From Mariprofundus sp. (GTDB lineage Bacteria; Pseudomonadota; Zetaproteobacteria; Mariprofundales; Mariprofundaceae), in assembly GCA_021772775.1 (NCBI GenBank), contig JAJFLH010000026.1:25510-89509 (forward strand): 64,000 nucleotides of DNA, written 5' to 3'. Below, piece after piece: positions 49,524 through 58,907 of this stretch. Every line of letters begins with the position of its first letter. Position 1 is the stretch's first letter. The notes beneath the pieces were generated by a model. The model did not search any database. It saw only the letters and a list, made by a program, of their open reading frames with translations, and had not been told where the DNA came from. The translations under genes were made by a program, and so were the position numbers.

Positions 49524-50576
49524 TTAAACCACACCGCCACCGAACAGTTGTTTGTTGCTGGCTTTTTCCATGGCGGCTTGCACAGTGATTTTTCTCGACT
49601 TCACCAGCTGTTGCAAGTGTGAATCGAGTGTCTGCATGCCATCGCGTTGTGACGTTTGCATGACTGATACCATCTGGGCAATTTTGTTTTCTCGAATCAG
49701 GTTTCGTACAGCCGGTGTGCCAAGCATAATTTCATGGGCGGCGACACGACTCTGCCCATCAGCAGTTTTAATCAGTGTTTGTGAAATTACTGCCCGTATG
49801 GATTCAGAAAGCATCGAACGAACCATCTCTTTTTCTGCGGCTGGAAAAACATCAACAACACGATCAATGGTTTTTGGGGCAGAAGAGGTGTGCAGGGTGC
49901 CAAAAACCATATGACCTGTTTCAGCCGCAGTAAGAGCCAAACGAATGGTTTCCAGGTCACGCAATTCACCCACTAAAATCACATCGGGATCTTCGCGCAA
50001 AGAGCTTTTTAAGGCATTGGCAAAAGAGTGGGTGTGAGGGCCCAGTTCACGTTGGGAGATCAGGCTGTTTTTAGATTTGTGTACAAACTCAATAGGGTCT
50101 TCGATGGTGAGAATATGGCCACGTTCAGACTCATTGCGATGATTCACCATCGCCGCAAGCGTAGTGGATTTACCAGAGCCTGTGGGACCGGTAACCAGAC
50201 AGATACCACGTGGCATCATGGAAATTCTTCTGAAGACTTCAGGGCAGTTCAATTGATCTAATGTCAGTACTTCACTGGGAATGACACGAAAGACAGCGCC
50301 CATACCTCTGTTCTGTTCAAATAGATTAACGCGGAATCGAGCCAGATCACCGAGTGCAAAGGAGAAGTCGATCTCCATATGCTCTTCAAAGTGTTTGCGC
50401 TGACCATCATTCATAATGTCATACACCATGGTTTGAAGTTCACGTCGTTCGATATTCGGCATTTTGATGCGTGTCATATCACCATTGATACGGATCATTG
50501 GCGGTTCACCAGCGGAAAGGTGTAAATCGGATGCTTTATTTTTGACGGTGAATGCGAGTAATTCAGATACTTCCAT
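49524..50576 (-). CDS. pilT: Type IV pilus retraction ATPase PilT
   Basis: A 350-aa protein of normal PilT length. ASDLHLSAGEPP begins the N-terminal domain. Walker A is GPTGSGKST, the Asp box is TIEDPIEFVH, Walker B is VILVGELRDLETI and the His box is GHMVFGTLHTSS. The AIRNLIR-like site appears as AVRNLIRENK. It powers twitching motility and DNA uptake. It is the first gene of the pilT–pilU–third-ATPase set. No pilin genes are in the window. Confidence 0.94.
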   Translation of the reverse strand: MEVSELLAFTVKNKASDLHLSAGEPPMIRINGDMTRIKMPNIERRELQTMVYDIMNDGQRKHFEEHMEIDFSFALGDLARFRVNLFEQNRGMGAVFRVIPSEVLTLDQLNCPEVFRRISMMPRGICLVTGPTGSGKSTTLAAMVNHRNESERGHILTIEDPIEFVHKSKNSLISQRELGPHTHSFANALKSSLREDPDVILVGELRDLETIRLALTAAETGHMVFGTLHTSSAPKTIDRVVDVFPAAEKEMVRSMLSESIRAVISQTLIKTADGQSRVAAHEIMLGTPAVRNLIRENKIAQMVSVMQTSQRDGMQTLDSHLQQLVKSRKITVQAAMEKASNKQLFGGGVV

Positions 50577-50721
50577 GATGACTCCAGCTGAGGTTCTAGT
50601 TTGTTTTTAAGTTATCGTATAAGCATAGCCTAAAAGGGCAGCGTAACAGCCGCAAGTTTGATGCGACTGCAGATGCTACACTTCAACAGAGACAGCAAAA
50701 TTGCTGCCATTCAAGCTGATT

Positions 50722-50756
50722 GATGAAAAGCCCCTGCAATGCAGAGGCTTTTCATC
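50722..50756 (-). terminator. Inverted repeat after EamA gene, probable terminator
   Basis: GATGAAAAGCC at 50722-50732 pairs perfectly with GGCTTTTCATC at 50746-50756, and the loop itself can pair (CTGC with GCAG). It lies directly beyond the stop of the minus-strand EamA gene. There is no separate T-run, but the stem base contains AAAA/TTTT, so it may stop transcription or protect the 3' end. Confidence 0.55.
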
Positions 50757-50759
50757 GCA

Positions 50760-51653
50760 TCAGTAACGTAAAAAACGAGCTCTTATCCTTTCCATTTTCC
50801 CATTTAACTCAAATGTGGCTAAGCCGGATAAAATGAGCAGTGAGCCTGCTATAATTTCTAAACTCAATGGTTCGTTGTTGAGCAGGTTGCCGAGCCCGAG
50901 TGCACATATTGGTGTGATCAGGGTCAGCAGCGCCACACGAGTTGCATCCACTTTACTTAATACATAATAGTAGAGTGCAAAACCAAGGACTGAACCAAGC
51001 AGGGCAAGGTAAGCTATGGCACCGATACTGCGCATGGATATCTCATGAGGCAGCACCGCACCAGAAAGTAGCCAGGTGATCAGAAATAGAGGGGCAGCAA
51101 AAAGCAAACCACCACTGGTCATCACAATTGCTGGCAGCTCGGCATTGATACGTTTTATCCATACCGCACTCGCACAGTGTATGCATACACTTACCACCAT
51201 AGCCAGCACACCAAGCACGGCCTGGTCATGAAGCTTGAAACTGGTGCCAAACATGATGCTTAAACCCAATAGGCCGACCAACATACCAAACAGGCGCGAA
51301 CGTGTGAGCTGTGCACCACCCAACCACAGCTGCGCCATCGCTGCTGTCACAATTGGTGATATGCCGAATATTACGGCAATCCAGCCACTTGGAATAAACT
51401 GGGCAGCCCAGTAGACACTGATCATACCACCGTAAATACCGAGTCCTGCGGTCATATAGGCTTGTATGGCACGGCGTTTCCACACGAGTCCTGAGCCCAA
51501 TAAAGCGGCTACGATCAGTGCAAGCATGGCACCGATAAGCATTCGGCTAGTCACACCGAAAAGAAAACCGACCTCTTCACTGCTCCAGAGTATGGCGAGT
51601 GGGGTGGTACTCCAGATAATAATGACACCCAAATATGCAGATGGCACAGACAT
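50760..51653 (-). CDS. EamA/DMT-family transporter, second copy
   Basis: A 297-aa inner-membrane protein with about ten TM helices. VIIIWSTTPLAILWSSEEVG opens the first EamA repeat, and ALLTLITPICALGLGNLL marks the second. It is only distantly similar to the protein at 35613. Substrate unknown. A terminator and small ORF lie in its upstream region, so read-through or a promoter inside 51654-51700 is needed for expression. Confidence 0.9.
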   Translation of the reverse strand: MSVPSAYLGVIIIWSTTPLAILWSSEEVGFLFGVTSRMLIGAMLALIVAALLGSGLVWKRRAIQAYMTAGLGIYGGMISVYWAAQFIPSGWIAVIFGISPIVTAAMAQLWLGGAQLTRSRLFGMLVGLLGLSIMFGTSFKLHDQAVLGVLAMVVSVCIHCASAVWIKRINAELPAIVMTSGGLLFAAPLFLITWLLSGAVLPHEISMRSIGAIAYLALLGSVLGFALYYYVLSKVDATRVALLTLITPICALGLGNLLNNEPLSLEIIAGSLLILSGLATFELNGKMERIRARFLRY

Positions 51654-51694
51654 TTTATTCTCCTTATTTTATGAAACGAGGTGTTTTTCAGGCA

Positions 51695-51733
51695 CAAAAA
51701 AAACGGCCACGGATTATTGAAACCCGTGGCCGT
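51695..51733 (-). terminator. Rho-independent terminator between small ORF and EamA gene
   Basis: A 10-bp perfect GC-rich stem, ACGGCCACGG at 51703-51712 with CCGTGGCCGT at 51724-51733, 11-base loop. On the minus strand it is followed by eight T residues. It lies 25 bp after the small ORF stop and about 42 bp before the EamA start, so it either ends the small gene or acts as an attenuator of the transporter gene. Confidence 0.8.
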
Positions 51734-51757
51734 CTAGAATCAGTGTTAAAGTTTCCT

Positions 51758-51853
51758 TTAAATGATGAATACTCCGAGGCACAGGCAGGCAATTCGGTTG
51801 ACGAATAGCCATCCAAATGCTGCAAGTTTTTTATCTGAAGCCGAGTAGTTCAT
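51758..51853 (-). CDS. 31-aa putative small membrane protein or leader peptide
   Basis: ATG 51853 opens a 31-codon frame. The first ten residues are polar and basic (SDKK), followed by a hydrophobic stretch from about residue 11 to the end with one NR pair, so a single TM helix is plausible. No strong ribosome site is seen. The frame is closely followed by a strong terminator, like a stand-alone mini-gene; it could also be a leader for the EamA gene. The rest of the 312-bp gap shows nothing clear. Confidence 0.4.
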   Translation of the reverse strand: MNYSASDKKLAAFGWLFVNRIACLCLGVFII

Positions 51854-51965
51854 GTACGGATAATGGTATGAAAACTCTGTGCGTCAATTTGTCGTTTTCG
51901 TAGTGTTACATTCAAGCACAGTGAATCGCTCATTGAGAGACTGACTGACACTATTTATGTAGCTA

Positions 51966-52886
51966 CTAAAACCTCATGGCCTGAACAAGTGCCAGTTCAG
52001 AGCTAACTTTCCTGTCATTAGCAATATCAGCTAGAGTAGTTTTCGGTAGCATAGATGTAAAACTTACATGCGGTAAAATAATTCCCAGGTTGCCGCCAGG
52101 ACAATCGAGTCGAATGGCAAGCAGATCGGCAAGATAGACCGCCAGAACTTCGGCTCTTATGTCAGCAGGTATTGCATCGGCTTCTAGATAGCCCGGATGA
52201 TGGTGGTAGCTGATGCCCTGACTAATTTTATCCGGCAGCTGCCAATGCTCAGCCAATAGCATGCCCATATCGATATGTGTGCAACCAAAACGGTCGTTTT
52301 CATAAACAAGGTGGCCTTTGTCTGGATTCAGTTCAGCCGGTTGCATGAACTCCTTGATCAGATTAAAGCCCATCCTGCCAACATCATGGAACAGGCCTAG
52401 TGTACCAGCTTCAGCTCGATTACAGCCGGGAATATGATCGGCAATGATTTCTGCTAGAGCGGACACCGCCATGCCATGTTTCCAGAGCATTGGAATCTCG
52501 TAGACCTTGGCTGCGTTTATGTTAGGGGTAGAAAAAGAGTGTTTAGCAACAACACTGCGTATCATCGAATGGCCAAGGCGTGAAATGGCTCTGCCGACGT
52601 CATTGATCGGTGAATGGAGTATTCCAGATGAATTTGCTGCGCGTAATATCGAGGCGGACAATACTGGATCATCCTTGATAATTTCACCGAGTTTCTGGCT
52701 GGAAGCATCCTCGCTACAGGCACGTTGAAAGGCATTCCATAGCGCTGGTGGCAATGGTAGGGATTGAATGCTTTTCAGATACATCGTCAATCGGCCTTGA
52801 GTGCCCGCTGCAGGTATTAACTGCTCATAAAGTATGTTGTGATTTAACTCAATATCAAATGGTGATTGTTCAAGTTTATCTGGCAT
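51966..52886 (-). CDS. HDOD-domain signalling protein
   Basis: A 306-aa protein from ATG 52886, chosen for the GAGGAG site; a frame from 52925 would add 13 residues. An HDOD domain spans about residues 40-250 (LPLPPALWNAF, ILRAANSSG, AISRLGHSMIRS). Unlike the REC-HDOD protein at 4538 it retains an HD pair in LFHDVGRMG and has ISYHHHPG, so metal binding is possible. No receiver is attached. It lies alone between the EamA region and the 6S RNA gene. Partner unknown. Confidence 0.87.
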   Translation of the reverse strand: MPDKLEQSPFDIELNHNILYEQLIPAAGTQGRLTMYLKSIQSLPLPPALWNAFQRACSEDASSQKLGEIIKDDPVLSASILRAANSSGILHSPINDVGRAISRLGHSMIRSVVAKHSFSTPNINAAKVYEIPMLWKHGMAVSALAEIIADHIPGCNRAEAGTLGLFHDVGRMGFNLIKEFMQPAELNPDKGHLVYENDRFGCTHIDMGMLLAEHWQLPDKISQGISYHHHPGYLEADAIPADIRAEVLAVYLADLLAIRLDCPGGNLGIILPHVSFTSMLPKTTLADIANDRKVSSELALVQAMRF

Positions 52887-53024
52887 AGATCTACTCCTCA
52901 CATCTGTTAGCAATAAATGAGCCAACTATAGTTAATCTGTCGATTTGATAAGATTGATATTTTTATACGGAGAATGAGTGAAGTAGTTTGGACTGTTTTT
53001 TTCAGTATGAAAAGAGGAGCTGAA

Positions 53025-53063
53025 TAAAAAAGACCTGCCTGGGGGAGGAAGAGGCAGGTCTTT
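53025..53063 (-). terminator. Rho-independent terminator of 6S RNA gene
   Basis: A 12-bp perfect stem (AAAGACCTGCCT 53029-53040 with AGGCAGGTCTTT 53052-53063), 11-base loop, followed on the minus strand by a run of T. It lies 14 bp beyond the predicted 3' end of the 6S RNA. Confidence 0.85.
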
Positions 53064-53076
53064 AGATAACTTTATA

Positions 53077-53249
53077 GTCGCTGCACCAGCATCGAATCTT
53101 GTAATAGTACTGAACCCTTTACGTTAAGGTGGGCACCGCATCCTGATATTAGGTATCCCATAGGGATGTCACACAATCTGGAAATGTAGGCTCCCGTTCA
53201 GTGCGCATCGGCCCAGCATTACAATCATCAACACCAGTGCAACGAACTG
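53077..53249 (-). ncRNA. ssrS: 6S RNA
   Basis: About 173 nt, non-coding, with 6S architecture read on the minus strand. The ends pair (GTTGCAC with GTGCAGC, then TTGTAAT with ATTACAA), a large central bubble follows, and the 3' half carries CACCTT...AAGGGTTCA, a block I recognise from gammaproteobacterial 6S RNA. The long apical arm contains paired ATCC/GGAT segments. 6S RNA binds the housekeeping RNA polymerase holoenzyme and dampens it in stationary phase, fitting the nearby rpoS. The usual fau/ygfA neighbour is absent. The exact ends are estimates. Confidence 0.78.
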
Positions 53250-53255
53250 TTATTA

Positions 53256-53284
53256 AGTATATAGCTTAGGCCTCTAAAGGTCAA
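53256..53284 (-). promoter_or_regulatory. Sigma-70 promoter of 6S RNA gene
   Basis: On the minus strand: TTGACC (53284-53279), exactly 17 bp, then TATACT (53261-53256), placing the start near 53249, where the 6S fold begins. An inverted repeat (GGCCTCTA 53269-53276 with TAGAGGCC 53301-53308) flanks the -35 and may be the serS terminator or an operator. Confidence 0.7.
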
Positions 53285-53333
53285 ATGTTTCCCTTCTGTA
53301 TAGAGGCCCTGTTCTTTAAGCAGAGGCTTAAAC

Positions 53334-54629
53334 TCAGAGCGTTAAAGTATTGGACTGAATCGACTTCATTCCACCTAAATATGGCTGTAGTGCTGTCGGA
53401 ATGAGGATTGATCCATCCTGCTGCCAGCCGTTTTCAAGGATGGCGACAAGCGTTCGTCCGATAGCCAGAGCAGATCCATTCAGTGTGGCTACCGGTTGCG
53501 GTTTATCACTCTCTTCACGATAGCGAATCCCTGCACGGCGGCCCTGGAACTGGCCGAATGAAGAGCATGAAGAAATTTCGCGATAACACTGTTGGCTTGG
53601 TAGCCATACTTCCAAGTCATATGTCTTTTGCGCGGAGAAACCGATATCTGCACTACAGAGCTCTACCATACGGTAAGGCAGCTCCAGTGCTTGCAATATC
53701 GCTTCTGCATGAGCTGTGAGTTCTTCCAGCTCTGATAGTGCACGTTCAGCAGTGGTGATATGTACCAGCTCAACTTTATCGAACTGATGTTGCCTGATCA
53801 TGCCACGCATATCTCGTCCTGCGCTGCCGGCTTCACGACGAAAACAAGGTGTATAAGCACAGTGGCGGCGGGGTAGGGAAGAAGCATCAAGAATTTGATC
53901 CTGATACAGATTGGTGACAGGCACTTCTGCGGTAGGAATAAGAAAAGCATCTTCGCCTTCAAGTTTATACAGATCGTCTTCAAATTTTGGTAGTTGGCCT
54001 GTACCTGTCATCGTTTTACGGTTCACGATGGCGGGCACCCAAACTTCGTCATAACCGTGTTTATCGACATGGGTGTCCAACATGAATTGCATTAAACCAC
54101 GTTCGAGCCTTGCCGCAGCGCCTTTTAATACTGTGAAACGACTGCCAGCCAAGGTTGCGCCTGCTTCAAAGTCGAGGATGCCGAGATCAGTGCCGATATC
54201 CCAGTGGGCTGGTACTTCATCACTGCGTGGTGTGCCCCAGCGACGGATTTCAATATTATCATCTTCAGAACTGCCGCTAGGTACGGATTCATGCAATGGA
54301 TTGGGGATTTCAAGCAAAGCAGCAGAGAATTGAGCATCAGCTTCTTTGGCTTGAGCTTCGATCTCTTTGACTTGGCGGGATGCATTACCCATGGCAGCAA
54401 GTTCGGCACTGGCATCTTCGCCAGCACCTTTCTTTTGGCCAATTAACTTGGAAACCTTGTTGCGTTCGGCCTGTAAGCTTTCTGCTTCAGCTTTTAATTC
54501 ACGCTGTTTGATGTCGAGCGCTTGAGCTCGGCCCCATGGACTATTGGGTGCAACTACATCTGCGCCGCGACGTGCTAAGGCTGCGCTCATTTCATCAAAT
54601 GAACGACGGATAGATTGACGATCAATCAT
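53334..54629 (-). CDS. serS: Seryl-tRNA synthetase
   Basis: A 431-aa class II synthetase that charges tRNA-Ser. The N-terminal coiled-coil arm spans about 30-105. Motif 2 is in [20 protein letters not shown], followed by QFDKVELV; motif 3 is [16 protein letters not shown]. Serine recognition is in [11 protein letters not shown]. Length is normal. The ATG overlaps the gyrA stop by 4 bases, so it is translated from the gyrA transcript. The 6S promoter lies about 50 bp beyond its stop. Confidence 0.96.
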   Translation of the reverse strand: MIDRQSIRRSFDEMSAALARRGADVVAPNSPWGRAQALDIKQRELKAEAESLQAERNKVSKLIGQKKGAGEDASAELAAMGNASRQVKEIEAQAKEADAQFSAALLEIPNPLHESVPSGSSEDDNIEIRRWGTPRSDEVPAHWDIGTDLGILDFEAGATLAGSRFTVLKGAAARLERGLMQFMLDTHVDKHGYDEVWVPAIVNRKTMTGTGQLPKFEDDLYKLEGEDAFLIPTAEVPVTNLYQDQILDASSLPRRHCAYTPCFRREAGSAGRDMRGMIRQHQFDKVELVHITTAERALSELEELTAHAEAILQALELPYRMVELCSADIGFSAQKTYDLEVWLPSQQCYREISSCSSFGQFQGRRAGIRYREESDKPQPVATLNGSALAIGRTLVAILENGWQQDGSILIPTALQPYLGGMKSIQSNTLTL

Positions 54630-57208
54630 TCTTCATTGGCTCCGTTATCTTCACTATTTTCTTCATCTATTTGTTCATGGATCAATTCATCTGCAAGTTT
54701 ATGCACTGCATCAGACGATGGATCGATAGCAGAATCAGCAGTGATAACATCACTGTCTTCAATTTCTATCTCATCATCTTCTTGTTCAGCTACGCGGACA
54801 GCACCAATAACGTGCTCGCCCTTATTGCAGCCAATCAGTTTCACGCCTTGTGTGTTGCGACCAATGACTGAGACACCATTCATGCGGATGCGAACCAGAC
54901 GACCAGTATCTGTCATCATCATGACTTCATCATCATCAGTAACGAGTAGGGCACCAATCATTTCACCGTTGCGGCCACCTGTTTTGAGGGTGAATACGCC
55001 TTGACCGCCACGCTTCTGGACGTTGTACTCGGAAACAGAGGTACGTTTACCAAACCCATTTTCAGATACAGCCAACAGTGTTGCATCATCAGATACCAAG
55101 GTCATTGATATTACTTTGCAGTCACCAGGTATACGCATGCCTGTCACACCACGGGTGCTACGTCCCATTGGGCGAGCATCTTTTTCGGAGAACCGAATGG
55201 CTTTACCACCGCTGGCGGCAAGCATGATATCCTGCTCACCATTGGAGACGACAACACCGATTAAGCCGTCATCATCATCGATATTAATAGCGATAATACC
55301 GTTGGCTCGGATATTCTGATATTCAGTTAGTTTCGTTTTCTTGATGACACCATTACTGGTCGCCATGATAATGAAGTGGCCTTCATCAAATTCGCGAATA
55401 GCCAGAGTAGCTGAAATCTTCTCATCCTTCTCAACCGGTAGTAAATTAACCAGGGCTTTGCCGCGCGCAGCACGCCCTGCCTGTGGTACTTCATAGACCT
55501 TTTTACGGAATACGCGGCCGCGGTCAGAGAAGAACAACAGATAATCATGCGTTGAAGCGACCATCATTTGTGCTACAAAATCTTCATCTTTGGTGGTCAT
55601 GGCTGTTTTGCCCATGCCACCACGGCGTTGAGCGCGATACATCGATGTTGCATTGCGTTTAATGTAACCCTCATTGGAGATGGTAACGACCATATCTTCT
55701 TCAGTAATCAGGTCTTCTACAGATAACTCAGCAGTCATATCCATAATGATAGAGCGGCGTGGGTCACCATACTTATCGCGTACATATTCCAGCTCTTCAA
55801 CGATGACTGCCATAAGCAGTTTTTCGTCGGCCAGAATAGCTTCTAATTCAGTAATAACCTTTTGTAGTTCATCGTACTCAGCCTGGATTTTATCGCGTTC
55901 GAGTCCAGTCAAACGATGCAGGCGCATGTCGAGAATAGCTTGTGCTTGTTTGTCAGACAGACCAAAGCGATCCATCAACCCTGCTTTTGCTTCTGCTGGT
56001 GTTTGGCTGGCACGAATTAATTTGATGACTTCATCAATGTGATCGAGAGCAATTAACAGGCCTTCCAAAATGTGGGCACGAGCTTGAGCTTTAGCCAGGT
56101 CAAACAGGCAACGGCGCGTGACCACCTGACGACGATGATCGAGGAAGTGCAATAGTAGTTCGCGAACACCACATAATTTAGGTTGGCCATCAACCAGTGC
56201 CAGTAAATTACAACCAAAATTACATTGTAACTGCGTATGTTTATAGAGATTGTTTAAGATAACTTCAGGAATCTCATTGCGCTTTAATTCAATGCAGATA
56301 CGCATGCCATCACGATCAGATTCATCACGCAGATCAGAAATGCCTTCGAGCTTCTTATCGCGTACCAACTTAGCGATGTTTTCAATAAGATTGGCTTTGT
56401 TTACCTGATAAGGCAGTTCGTTAATGATCAATGCTTCACGTTTGCTGCGTGAGTTAATCTCGACGACTGCTTTGGCACGCATAGTGACAGAACCACGGCC
56501 TGTGGTGAACGCATCGCGGATGCCCTGACGACCATAAATGAAACCACCGGTAGGAAAATCAGGCCCAGGCATGATTTGCATCAGTTCATCATCATCAATG
56601 TTCGGGTCACCGACCAGTGCAATGGCTGCATTGATAGATTCGACGAGATTGTGAGGAGGAATATTGGTGGCCATACCAACAGCAATACCCTGCGAACCAT
56701 TGACCAGTAGATTAGGGTATTTTGCAGGCATTACTTTGGGCTCTTTCAAAGACTCATCGTAGTTGGGGGCAAAGTCGACGGTGTTTTTGTCGATATCCGC
56801 TAATAGCTCAGCAGCCAACTTACTCATGCGTGCTTCGGTATAACGCATTGCGGCGGGAGAGTCTCCATCAACAGAGCCGAAGTTTCCTTGCCCATCAACG
56901 AGCAGATGACGCATGCTCCAAGGTTGTGCCATACGAACCATGGCATCATATACTGCTGTGTCGCCATGGGGATGGTATTTACCGATCACATCACCAACCA
57001 CACGGGCGGATTTTTTAAAGGGTTTATCGTGGGTGCAACCTAGATCCTGCATGGCAAAGAGAATGCGTCGATGCACTGGTTTTAAACCATCGCGAGCATC
57101 GGGTAGGGCACGGCCAACAATTACGCTCATGGCATAATCGAGATAAGAGCGTTTCATCTCATCTTCAATCAATACTGGTGTGGCAGGGTTTATTAAGATT
57201 TCATCCAT
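54626..57208 (-). CDS. gyrA: DNA gyrase subunit A
   Basis: An 860-aa gyrase A subunit. The start region has [20 protein letters not shown]. The quinolone-resistance region reads [20 protein letters not shown]; the position of E. coli Ser83 is Thr here and Asp87 is kept. Catalytic Tyr lies in [11 protein letters not shown]-terminal β-pinwheel blades follow from about residue 520, with the GyrA box RRGGMGKT. The acidic tail is long. It introduces negative supercoils with GyrB, which is not in the window. Overlaps serS by 4 bases. Confidence 0.97.
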   Translation of the reverse strand: MDEILINPATPVLIEDEMKRSYLDYAMSVIVGRALPDARDGLKPVHRRILFAMQDLGCTHDKPFKKSARVVGDVIGKYHPHGDTAVYDAMVRMAQPWSMRHLLVDGQGNFGSVDGDSPAAMRYTEARMSKLAAELLADIDKNTVDFAPNYDESLKEPKVMPAKYPNLLVNGSQGIAVGMATNIPPHNLVESINAAIALVGDPNIDDDELMQIMPGPDFPTGGFIYGRQGIRDAFTTGRGSVTMRAKAVVEINSRSKREALIINELPYQVNKANLIENIAKLVRDKKLEGISDLRDESDRDGMRICIELKRNEIPEVILNNLYKHTQLQCNFGCNLLALVDGQPKLCGVRELLLHFLDHRRQVVTRRCLFDLAKAQARAHILEGLLIALDHIDEVIKLIRASQTPAEAKAGLMDRFGLSDKQAQAILDMRLHRLTGLERDKIQAEYDELQKVITELEAILADEKLLMAVIVEELEYVRDKYGDPRRSIIMDMTAELSVEDLITEEDMVVTISNEGYIKRNATSMYRAQRRGGMGKTAMTTKDEDFVAQMMVASTHDYLLFFSDRGRVFRKKVYEVPQAGRAARGKALVNLLPVEKDEKISATLAIREFDEGHFIIMATSNGVIKKTKLTEYQNIRANGIIAINIDDDDGLIGVVVSNGEQDIMLAASGGKAIRFSEKDARPMGRSTRGVTGMRIPGDCKVISMTLVSDDATLLAVSENGFGKRTSVSEYNVQKRGGQGVFTLKTGGRNGEMIGALLVTDDDEVMMMTDTGRLVRIRMNGVSVIGRNTQGVKLIGCNKGEHVIGAVRVAEQEDDEIEIEDSDVITADSAIDPSSDAVHKLADELIHEQIDEENSEDNGANEE

Positions 57209-57275
57209 TGTTTAGCCTCTGGTGGTTACTTAAATGTTTTATCTTCGTACTATTAACAAATGTACGACTATCAAA

Positions 57276-57352
57276 TGGTGCCCTCGACAGGAGTCGAACC
57301 TGTGGCCTACCCCTTAGGAGGGGGTCGCTCTATCCAGCTGAGCTACGAAGGC
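57276..57352 (-). tRNA. tRNA-Arg (anticodon CCT)
   Basis: A 77-nt cloverleaf on the minus strand. Acceptor GCCTTCG pairs with CGAGGGC (one G-U); the D arm has GCTCAGCTGGATAGAGC; the anticodon stem is ACCCC/GGGGT around loop CTCCTAA, giving anticodon CCT for AGG codons; the T arm has GGTTCGACTCC. CCA is encoded at 57278-57276. It lies between apt and gyrA. Confidence 0.97.
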
Positions 57353-57453
57353 TAAAAAGTGTTCGAAGCATAGCGTTTCTGAATCATATCTGCACGTTAA
57401 TTATGTATGTTTTTTTAGTTCAAAAACGATTCAGTTTTACGTTTCTCTAATGC

Positions 57454-57996
57454 TTATTCGACATGCATTAAACTTTGAACTTTAATGTCATTTAATGCGT
57501 TTTTGCCGTTCAAAAAAGATAGCTCAATGACAAACAGACAGGCATCCACTTCAGCACCAAGTTTGTTGATAAGTTCAACTGTTGCAGCGGCAGTACCACC
57601 GGTGGCAAGCAGATCATCGACAATGACAACCTTATGCCCAGTACTCAATGCATCGCGATGAATTTCCAGCCTATCCATGCCATATTCCAACTCATATTCT
57701 ACGCTGTGCACTTCTGCGGGAAGTTTTCCCGGTTTGCGTACAGTCACTAGCCCTAAACCTAATTTTTGCGCCAATGCTGCACCAAAAATAAAACCGCGAG
57801 ATTCAATGCCAACGATGGCATCAATATCGGGGCCGACGAGTTCAGCGAGTTCAGATACCACTGCAGAAAATGCAGGTCCGTTGGCCACCAGTGGCGCGAT
57901 ATCTTTGAAGATGATGCCGGGCTTGGGGAAGTCGGGCACATCACGAATACACGCTTGCCACGCTTGTGTTGTGCTGTTTTCCGGTAAATCTCTCAT
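57454..57996 (-). CDS. apt: Adenine phosphoribosyltransferase
   Basis: A 180-aa purine salvage enzyme converting adenine and PRPP to AMP. Family marks are VPDFPKPGIIFKDI, VGIESRGFIFGAALA, RKPGKLP and the PRPP-binding loop VVIVDDLLATGGTAAA. Its ATG directly follows the rpoS stop (TAAATG), with a GAGGAG site inside the last rpoS codons, so translation is probably coupled to rpoS. This pairing is not the usual one for either gene. Confidence 0.96.
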   Translation of the reverse strand: MRDLPENSTTQAWQACIRDVPDFPKPGIIFKDIAPLVANGPAFSAVVSELAELVGPDIDAIVGIESRGFIFGAALAQKLGLGLVTVRKPGKLPAEVHSVEYELEYGMDRLEIHRDALSTGHKVVIVDDLLATGGTAAATVELINKLGAEVDACLFVIELSFLNGKNALNDIKVQSLMHVE

Positions 57997-58842
57997 TTAC
58001 AGTATCTCCTCAAGACTAATATCTTCGCGTTTGACCATTAAACGTAATTTTTTCAAAGCTTTAACCTGGATTTGTCGAATGCGTTCACGTGTTACATTCA
58101 TATGTTTACCGATCTCTTCCAGGGTTTGTACTTCACCAAATCCACCTAAACCATAACGCATGCGTACGACTTCACGTTCCTGATCAGTCAGCCTGTTCAT
58201 CCACTCTTCCAAGGTGGCATTGCGTCGCTCTGTCTCCAGGTGTTGGCTCGGTGAATCAGCCTGTTCATCGGCAGTGACTTCGTAAATTGAAATGCCATCA
58301 TCACCAAAGCCGATCTCATCGGCGCTTTCAGTGCGTACAGTTGTGCGCATCAGTGTATGTACCCGTTCAACAGAGATATTCATCTGCTCGGCAATCTCTT
58401 GCTCGCTTGGTTCGCGTCCTAACAGGGCCCTGACCTCATTCACATGTTTTGTAATGCTATTGAGTTCTTTCGTCACATGTACCGGTACTCTGATTGTACG
58501 GGCCTGATTCATGATAGCGCGCTCTACCGATTGTCGAATCCACCATGTTGCATAAGTTGAAAAACGACAGCCATGCACAGCATCAAATTTTTCAACAGCA
58601 CGCATCAGGCCGACATTGCCTTCTTCGATAAGGTCAGCCAGTGCCATGCCTCTGTTCAGATAACGACGGGATATTTTGACCACCAGACGTAAATTGGTTT
58701 GAATCATATGGTGCCTGGCCGCTTCGTCACCATCGGCAATGCGCTTTGAGAGTTCGATCTCTTCATCTGCTGTCAGTAGTTCATAGCGGGAAATATCGCG
58801 CATATAGACAGCCATTGACTCGACATTATGAGAACTAGCCAT
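57997..58842 (-). CDS. rpoS: RNA polymerase sigma factor RpoS
   Basis: A 281-aa sigma-70 family factor. Region 1.2 ([20 protein letters not shown]), region 2 ([37 protein letters not shown]), region 3 ([12 protein letters not shown]) and region 4 ([29 protein letters not shown]) are all present. It is shorter than the housekeeping factor and lacks its long region 1.1. The pcm–yqaA–nlpD order upstream is the classical rpoS context and supports RpoS over RpoH. It directs general stress and stationary-phase transcription. Confidence 0.93.
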   Translation of the reverse strand: MASSHNVESMAVYMRDISRYELLTADEEIELSKRIADGDEAARHHMIQTNLRLVVKISRRYLNRGMALADLIEEGNVGLMRAVEKFDAVHGCRFSTYATWWIRQSVERAIMNQARTIRVPVHVTKELNSITKHVNEVRALLGREPSEQEIAEQMNISVERVHTLMRTTVRTESADEIGFGDDGISIYEVTADEQADSPSQHLETERRNATLEEWMNRLTDQEREVVRMRYGLGGFGEVQTLEEIGKHMNVTRERIRQIQVKALKKLRLMVKREDISLEEIL

Positions 58843-58907
58843 GAGCTAATCTTTTGCTGCAGCATCTTTTTAAATGAATAAACATGTCGGTCAAAGTTTC
58901 TACTATC

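Noticed and set aside
51695..51853. Classical amino-acid leader-peptide attenuator
   Set aside because: The 31-aa frame has no run of one amino acid's codons and I found no clear antiterminator pairing; recorded only as a small ORF plus terminator.
53800..57200. Antisense frames inside serS and gyrA
   Set aside because: Both sense genes are complete housekeeping genes; the antisense frames have low-complexity sequence.
57178..57450. Plus-strand frame across the gyrA start and tRNA
   Set aside because: It crosses the tRNA-Arg gene in antisense and has no family features.
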